Shown: positions 62,132-64,000 of the stretch, in pieces
Layout of the letters: each line of letters starts with the position of its first letter
How positions within the stretch are numbered: position 1 is the first letter of the stretch
Assembly (NCBI RefSeq): GCF_900102105.1
Contig: NZ_FNBB01000002.1
Span: forward strand, 1-64,000
Length of the DNA stretch: 64,000 nt
Source: Agrobacterium pusense
Lineage (GTDB): Bacteria; Pseudomonadota; Alphaproteobacteria; Rhizobiales; Rhizobiaceae
Direction: 5' to 3'
Translations under genes and position numbers: made by a program
The notes under the pieces: model-generated
Databases searched by the model: none
What the model was told of the DNA's origin: nothing
What the model saw: only the letters and a program-made list of their open reading frames with translations

Positions 62132-63562
62132 ATGAGCTTCACCGTCGCCATAGTCGGGCGCCCCAATGTCGGCAAGTCCACGCTTTTCAACCGTCTCGTC
62201 GGAAAGAAGCTGGCGCTGGTGGATGATACGCCCGGCGTGACCCGCGACCGCCGGCCTGGCGAGGCAAAGCTCGTCGACCTGCGTTTCACCATCATCGATA
62301 CCGCCGGTCTGGAGCAATCCGGGCCGGAAACGCTTCAGGGCCGCATGTGGGCCCAGACGGAAGCGGCGATCGACGATGCCGACGTGACACTCTTCGTAGT
62401 GGATGCAAAGGCAGGCCTGACGCCGGCCGACGAGACGCTGGCGGAAATGCTGCGACGTCGCGGCAAGCCGGTGGTGCTGGTGGCCAATAAATCCGAAGCG
62501 CGCGGTTCCGACGCCGGTTTCTACGATGCCTTCACGCTCGGTCTTGGCGATCCTTGCCCGATCTCGGCCGAACACGGCCAGGGAATGATCGACCTGCGCG
62601 ACGCCATTGTCGAGGCGATCGGCGAAGACGTCGCCTTCCCGCCGGAGGTGGACGAGGCGGAAACGGATATCGTTCTGCCACGCAGCGAGCCCGGCAGCGA
62701 GGACGAGGAAGACGAAGAGCCCGTCTATGACGAGACCAAGCCGCTGCGCGTCGCCATCATCGGCCGGCCGAATGCGGGCAAGTCGACGCTGATCAACCGT
62801 TTCCTCGGCGAAGATCGCCTTTTGACCGGCCCCGAAGCCGGTATCACCCGCGACAGTATTTCCGTCGAATGGGACTGGCGCGGCCGCACCATCAAGATGT
62901 TCGATACGGCCGGCATGCGCCGCAAGGCCAAGGTGACGGAGAAGCTGGAAAAGCTCTCTGTTGCGGATTCGCTGCGCTCCATCCGCTTCGCCGAAACCGT
63001 CGTCATCGTGTTCGACAGCACCATTCCGTTCGAAAAGCAGGATTTGCAGCTGGTCGATCTCGTCATCCGCGAAGGCCGCGCCGCCGTGCTCGCCTTCAAC
63101 AAATGGGATCTCGTCGAAGACCCGCAGGCCTATCTGGCCGATCTGCGTGAAAAGACCGAGCGTCTGCTGCCGCAGGCGCGCGGCATTCGCGCCGTGCCGA
63201 TTTCCGGACAGACGGGGTATGGCCTCGACCGGCTGATGCAGAATATCATCGATACCGACAAGGTCTGGAACCGCCGCATCTCCACCGCAAGGCTTAACCG
63301 CTGGCTCGACGCGCAGACCACGCAGCACCCGCCGCCGGCCGTCTCCGGCCGCCGCCTGAAGCTGAAATATATGACGCAGGTCAAGGCCCGCCCGCCCGCC
63401 TTCATGATTTCCTGCACGCGGCCGGAAGCCATTCCGGAGAGCTATACGCGTTATCTCGTCAATGGCCTGCGCAAGGATTTCGACATGCCGGGCGTGCCGA
63501 TCCGCGTGCATTATCGCGGGTCGGACAATCCGTTTGAGAGCAAGGCGAAGAAGAGACGTTGA
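62132..63562 (+). CDS. der: Ribosome assembly GTPase Der (EngA)
   Basis: A 476-residue essential GTPase for 50S assembly with two tandem G domains. Domain 1 has GRPNVGKST (about 8-16), TPGVTRD, DTAGLEQ and NKSE in the base-recognition motif, where E replaces the usual D. Domain 2 has GRPNAGKST (about 210-218), [11 protein letters not shown] and NKWD. A KH-like C-terminal domain ends [20 protein letters not shown]. An acidic linker (SEDEEDEE) joins the G domains. ATG 62132 is used. Confidence 0.96.
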   Translation: MSFTVAIVGRPNVGKSTLFNRLVGKKLALVDDTPGVTRDRRPGEAKLVDLRFTIIDTAGLEQSGPETLQGRMWAQTEAAIDDADVTLFVVDAKAGLTPADETLAEMLRRRGKPVVLVANKSEARGSDAGFYDAFTLGLGDPCPISAEHGQGMIDLRDAIVEAIGEDVAFPPEVDEAETDIVLPRSEPGSEDEEDEEPVYDETKPLRVAIIGRPNAGKSTLINRFLGEDRLLTGPEAGITRDSISVEWDWRGRTIKMFDTAGMRRKAKVTEKLEKLSVADSLRSIRFAETVVIVFDSTIPFEKQDLQLVDLVIREGRAAVLAFNKWDLVEDPQAYLADLREKTERLLPQARGIRAVPISGQTGYGLDRLMQNIIDTDKVWNRRISTARLNRWLDAQTTQHPPPAVSGRRLKLKYMTQVKARPPAFMISCTRPEAIPESYTRYLVNGLRKDFDMPGVPIRVHYRGSDNPFESKAKKRR

Positions 63563-63590
63563 TTTCGGCGTGAGACGTCGCGGCAATTTT

Positions 63591-63727
63591 CTTCTCCCTG
63601 CCGGGGAGAAGATGGCCCGAAGGGTCAGATGAGGGGGCAAGCTCTCCGTATATCGCTGGCCTAGCCCCCTCATCCCGCTGCCGCGGACTTCTCCCCCTCG
63701 GGGAGAAGAAACAAGCGGCGGACGCTC
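63591..63727. repeat. MITE-like palindromic repeat, copy 5
   Basis: CTTCTCCCTGCCGGGGAGAAG at the left, GATGGCCCGAAGGGTCAGAT, GAGGGGGCAAG against CCCCCTCATCCC, and CTTCTCCCCCTCGGGGAGAAG at the right, ending AAACAAGCGGCGGACGCTC. The right terminal repeat is intact; the left is degenerate. It lies between der and the DUF2026 gene. Confidence 0.75.
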
Positions 63728-63758
63728 ATCCAACGCCTTGTTTTGAAGAGTAAAAATC

Positions 63759-64000
63759 ATGCTGATCAAGCAGACCGACTATCAGCGGATCTACCGCGTC
63801 ATCAACAGCCTGCTCCTCGCCCAGAATGCCGATCCCGCTTCGGCCTCGATGTATTTCAGCACTTTCGGCGCCTTCATCCTGCAGCAGCACTACAAGGTGA
63901 AAGCGGTGCCGAAGGGCGGGCTTGCGGCCTACAATCTTGGCGGAAAGGTGCTCCTGTTCGCGGATCATCGCGACGATGGTTACGTGACAGGTGCGGGCGA
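63759..64000 (+). CDS. DUF2026 family protein, N-terminal fragment
   Basis: The first 80 codons are present; the gene runs off the right edge. The peptide begins MLIKQTDYQRIYRVINSLLL and continues with ASMYFSTFGAFILQQHYKVK, AVPKGGLAAYNLGGKVLLF. From memory this matches DUF2026, a family with an N-acetyltransferase/transglutaminase-like alpha-beta fold and a structure solved from Agrobacterium. The function is unknown. The ATG at 63759 follows AAGAGTAAAAATC. Confidence 0.65.
   Translation, partial: MLIKQTDYQRIYRVINSLLLAQNADPASASMYFSTFGAFILQQHYKVKAVPKGGLAAYNLGGKVLLFADHRDDGYVTGAG

Noticed and set aside
62129..63769. 546-codon minus-strand frame opposite der
   Set aside because: It is the complement of an essential, fully motif-supported GTPase; its composition is that of an antisense shadow and there is no ribosome site.
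1..64000. CRISPR array, rRNA operon, replication origin or complete insertion sequence
   Set aside because: No regularly spaced direct repeats, no rRNA-like stretch, no partition or initiator gene and no transposase was seen.

Overview
The window looks like chromosomal DNA of an Agrobacterium (Rhizobium/Agrobacterium group, Alphaproteobacteria). The best evidence is the gbpR-chvE-gguA-gguB-gguC locus at 11.1-17.3 kb, the sugar-sensing and sugar-uptake system described in Agrobacterium. A Rhizobiales-type porin start at the left edge, a DUF982 protein, a BacA/SbmA-like protein and rhizobial intergenic mosaic repeats agree with this. Identifications rest on motifs and recognition only; no database search was possible.

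Layout. 0-2 kb: porin N-terminus, a stand-alone NHEJ-type ATP-dependent DNA ligase, a DUF982 protein and a small membrane protein. 2.1-8.85 kb: an AT-richer accessory block that abuts a tRNA-Arg(CCG) gene. It carries a strongly structured small-RNA candidate, a DUF3800 protein, several small membrane or lipoproteins, two putative DNA-binding proteins and an HExxH zincin-like protein. No integrase is visible. 9.4-11 kb: a MarR regulator, a small membrane protein and a J-domain-like protein. 11-17.3 kb: gbpR, divergent from chvE-gguABC, with a candidate operator and an intrinsic terminator after chvE. 17.5-23.1 kb, all on the minus strand: a histidine phosphatase, a VOC protein, a GNAT protein, and a tight four-gene operon of circularly permuted ATP-grasp, alpha-E, transglutaminase-like and methyltransferase proteins. 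23.5-28.5 kb: two EamA transporters, an L,D-transpeptidase, a DoxX protein and an RhlE-type helicase. 29-34.6 kb: a multi-PAS hybrid histidine kinase, then mnmD head to head with an MnmC2-like FAD oxidoreductase.

The largest functional theme is purine catabolism, spread over 34.7-54 kb. xdhABC oxidises hypoxanthine and xanthine to urate, and guaD feeds guanine into xanthine. The membrane urate oxidase PuuD, UraH and UraD carry urate to allantoin. PuuE opens allantoin and AllA acts on ureidoglycolate. An MNT/HEPN toxin-antitoxin-like pair sits between uraD and allA. Among these genes lie a D,D-carboxypeptidase with a SPOR domain, a TetR/SMR efflux pair, an FMN L-lactate dehydrogenase and a TauE/SafE permease. 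53.7-64 kb: 3-hydroxybutyrate dehydrogenase, a luciferase-like oxidoreductase, a methionine aminopeptidase, an MFS transporter, the BacA-like protein, a polysaccharide deacetylase, NnrU, a YfgM-like TPR protein, the GTPase Der and the start of a DUF2026 gene.

Two repeat families mark the intergenic DNA. One is a RIME-like mosaic palindrome (two copies). The other is a MITE-like element with terminal inverted repeats (five loci); one copy carries a 13-C homopolymer.
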